A DNA stretch of 14,590 nt, taken from positions 1 through 14,590 of the forward strand of contig JAISXJ010000187.1 of the NCBI GenBank assembly GCA_031270565.1, read 5' to 3'. Positions 14,022 through 14,590 of this stretch are shown here, in pieces. This DNA is from Prevotellaceae bacterium (GTDB lineage: Bacteria; Bacteroidota; Bacteroidia; Bacteroidales; Paludibacteraceae). Under the pieces are notes generated by a model, which saw nothing but the letters and a program-made list of their open reading frames with translations, did not search any database and was not told where the DNA came from. How positions within the stretch are numbered: position 1 is the first letter of the stretch; every line of letters starts with the position of its first letter. The translations under genes and the position numbers were made by a program.

Positions 14022-14049
14022 AAAAAAGCCCCATCTCCGGAGGCTTTTT
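14022..14049 (-). terminator. Intrinsic terminator after the LamG/IPT gene
   Basis: AAAAAGCC (14023-14030) pairs with GGCTTTTT (14042-14049), enclosing CCATCTCCGGA in which two more C-G pairs can form. On the minus strand it ends GGCTTTTTT, 28 bases after the stop at 14077. It also has a T-run on the + strand. Confidence 0.75.
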
Positions 14050-14076
14050 GTTTGGTCTTGAACTCATATCCGATGG

Positions 14077-14590
14077 CTATTCATATGTAAATTCATCTTC
14101 CAGTTTCAGAATCAGAGTGCCGTCTGTCTTTGTTATTTCAACATCCACTGTTGTTCCTGATGTTCCTCCTGCCGGAAGCTCGCAGGTAATAAGTCTGGAC
14201 GAATGAACGGCTACATTCAGACATTGCTGAGTTCCTATCATTACGATAGGCGTAGCAAGGTAACGTTTCTGATCTAACGCCGCGTTGTGCTCAATTTCGG
14301 CTCTGTTAAGTACACGATTGTAAAGACGAACTGAGTGAAAGGTTGAACCATTGAGCGCTTCTCCGATACGTATGTATCCATTGGCCTGGGTATTAAGGGG
14401 ATTTCCACCAAATCTCATTCCAATCACAGCCTCGATGTTATTGATATATGCCTTAGTATAGGTTTGATCAGCTATGGAATTTGCATAGGTGGATGTTACC
14501 GTGTTGATGGTATTCGGTGTTGTCAATGAAGGTGTACTGGGAAGACAAGTAATCAAGTTATTACCATTTCCGCTAATAGCATAAAATATC
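14077..14590 (-). CDS. C-terminal part of a LamG-like / IPT-TIG surface protein (5' end outside window)
   Basis: The frame is open to the window edge: reading in from 14590 it encodes IFYAISGNGNNLITC before any start codon, so this is the end of a longer gene rather than one starting at the TTG at 14556. The visible 170 residues begin within a concanavalin-like LamG domain, with AYINNIEAVIG, IRIGEALNGSTFHSVRLYNR, and a run of AEIEHNAALDQKRY at its close. A short IPT/TIG-like module follows (MIGTQQCLNV, ITCELPAGG, VDVEITKTDG, EDEFTYE). Such proteins are exported and bind carbohydrates or act as adhesins in Bacteroidetes. No C-terminal sorting (type IX) domain is seen after the TIG module. The N-terminal part is unknown. 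Confidence 0.75.
   Translation of the reverse strand, partial: IFYAISGNGNNLITCLPSTPSLTTPNTINTVTSTYANSIADQTYTKAYINNIEAVIGMRFGGNPLNTQANGYIRIGEALNGSTFHSVRLYNRVLNRAEIEHNAALDQKRYLATPIVMIGTQQCLNVAVHSSRLITCELPAGGTSGTTVDVEITKTDGTLILKLEDEFTYE

Noticed and set aside
14077..14556. Complete 159-residue gene starting at TTG 14556
   Set aside because: The frame stays open to 14590 and the protein begins inside a LamG domain, so it is the end of a longer gene.

Overview
This window looks like a chromosomal piece from an uncultured member of the Bacteroidetes, probably Bacteroidales. Several genes are preceded by the Bacteroidetes -7 box TAnnTTTG, and most have no Shine-Dalgarno sequence. The gene families also fit: a short arginine decarboxylase, a short zinc-less CobB sirtuin, a DUF3857/transglutaminase-like exported protein, a single-chain acyl-ACP thioesterase, and a LamG plus IPT/TIG surface protein. 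The intergenic spaces carry many dispersed repeats. No rRNA, tRNA, CRISPR array, transposase or prophage gene is visible.

Layout. Bases 1-191 hold a palindromic repeat, a low-complexity repeat and a promoter. The + strand operon rnpA - yidD - P1B-type metal ATPase follows (192-2768), then a TonB-C-terminal-domain protein (2892-3581). A bidirectional terminator separates this from a leftward cobB sirtuin (3665-4354). A 746-base gap holds a promoter-linked repeat, an imperfect palindrome and a candidate leftward small RNA with its own promoter and terminator (about 4600-4700). The leftward arginine decarboxylase gene comes next (5101-6492), followed by an 829-base repeat-rich gap containing a 318-bp module bounded by perfect 38-bp inverted repeats. 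Rightward genes then encode a DUF3857 protein (7322-9316), an acyl-ACP thioesterase (9481-10215) and TrkH (10244-11701). They converge on a leftward pair, sufB then pnuC (13833-11740). The window ends inside a leftward LamG/IPT surface protein (14077 to beyond 14590).

How the genes relate. Most are housekeeping functions: tRNA maturation and membrane-protein insertion (rnpA, yidD), metal and potassium transport (ATPase, trkH), polyamine synthesis (speA), NAD-dependent deacylation (cobB) and NMN or vitamin uptake (pnuC), Fe-S cluster assembly (sufB), and release of acyl chains from ACP. cobB and pnuC both touch NAD metabolism but are not in one operon.

The least ordinary content is in the noncoding DNA. 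(1) A roughly 100-nt transcription unit at 4600-4736 has a -33/-7 promoter, a 5' hairpin and a strong terminator but no ORF. (2) A family of two-hairpin palindromic repeats shows compensatory stem changes between copies. (3) A low-complexity repeat lies upstream of the promoters of rnpA, cobB, speA and sufB, always in the same orientation relative to the gene. All of this was read by eye; no homology search or folding program was run.
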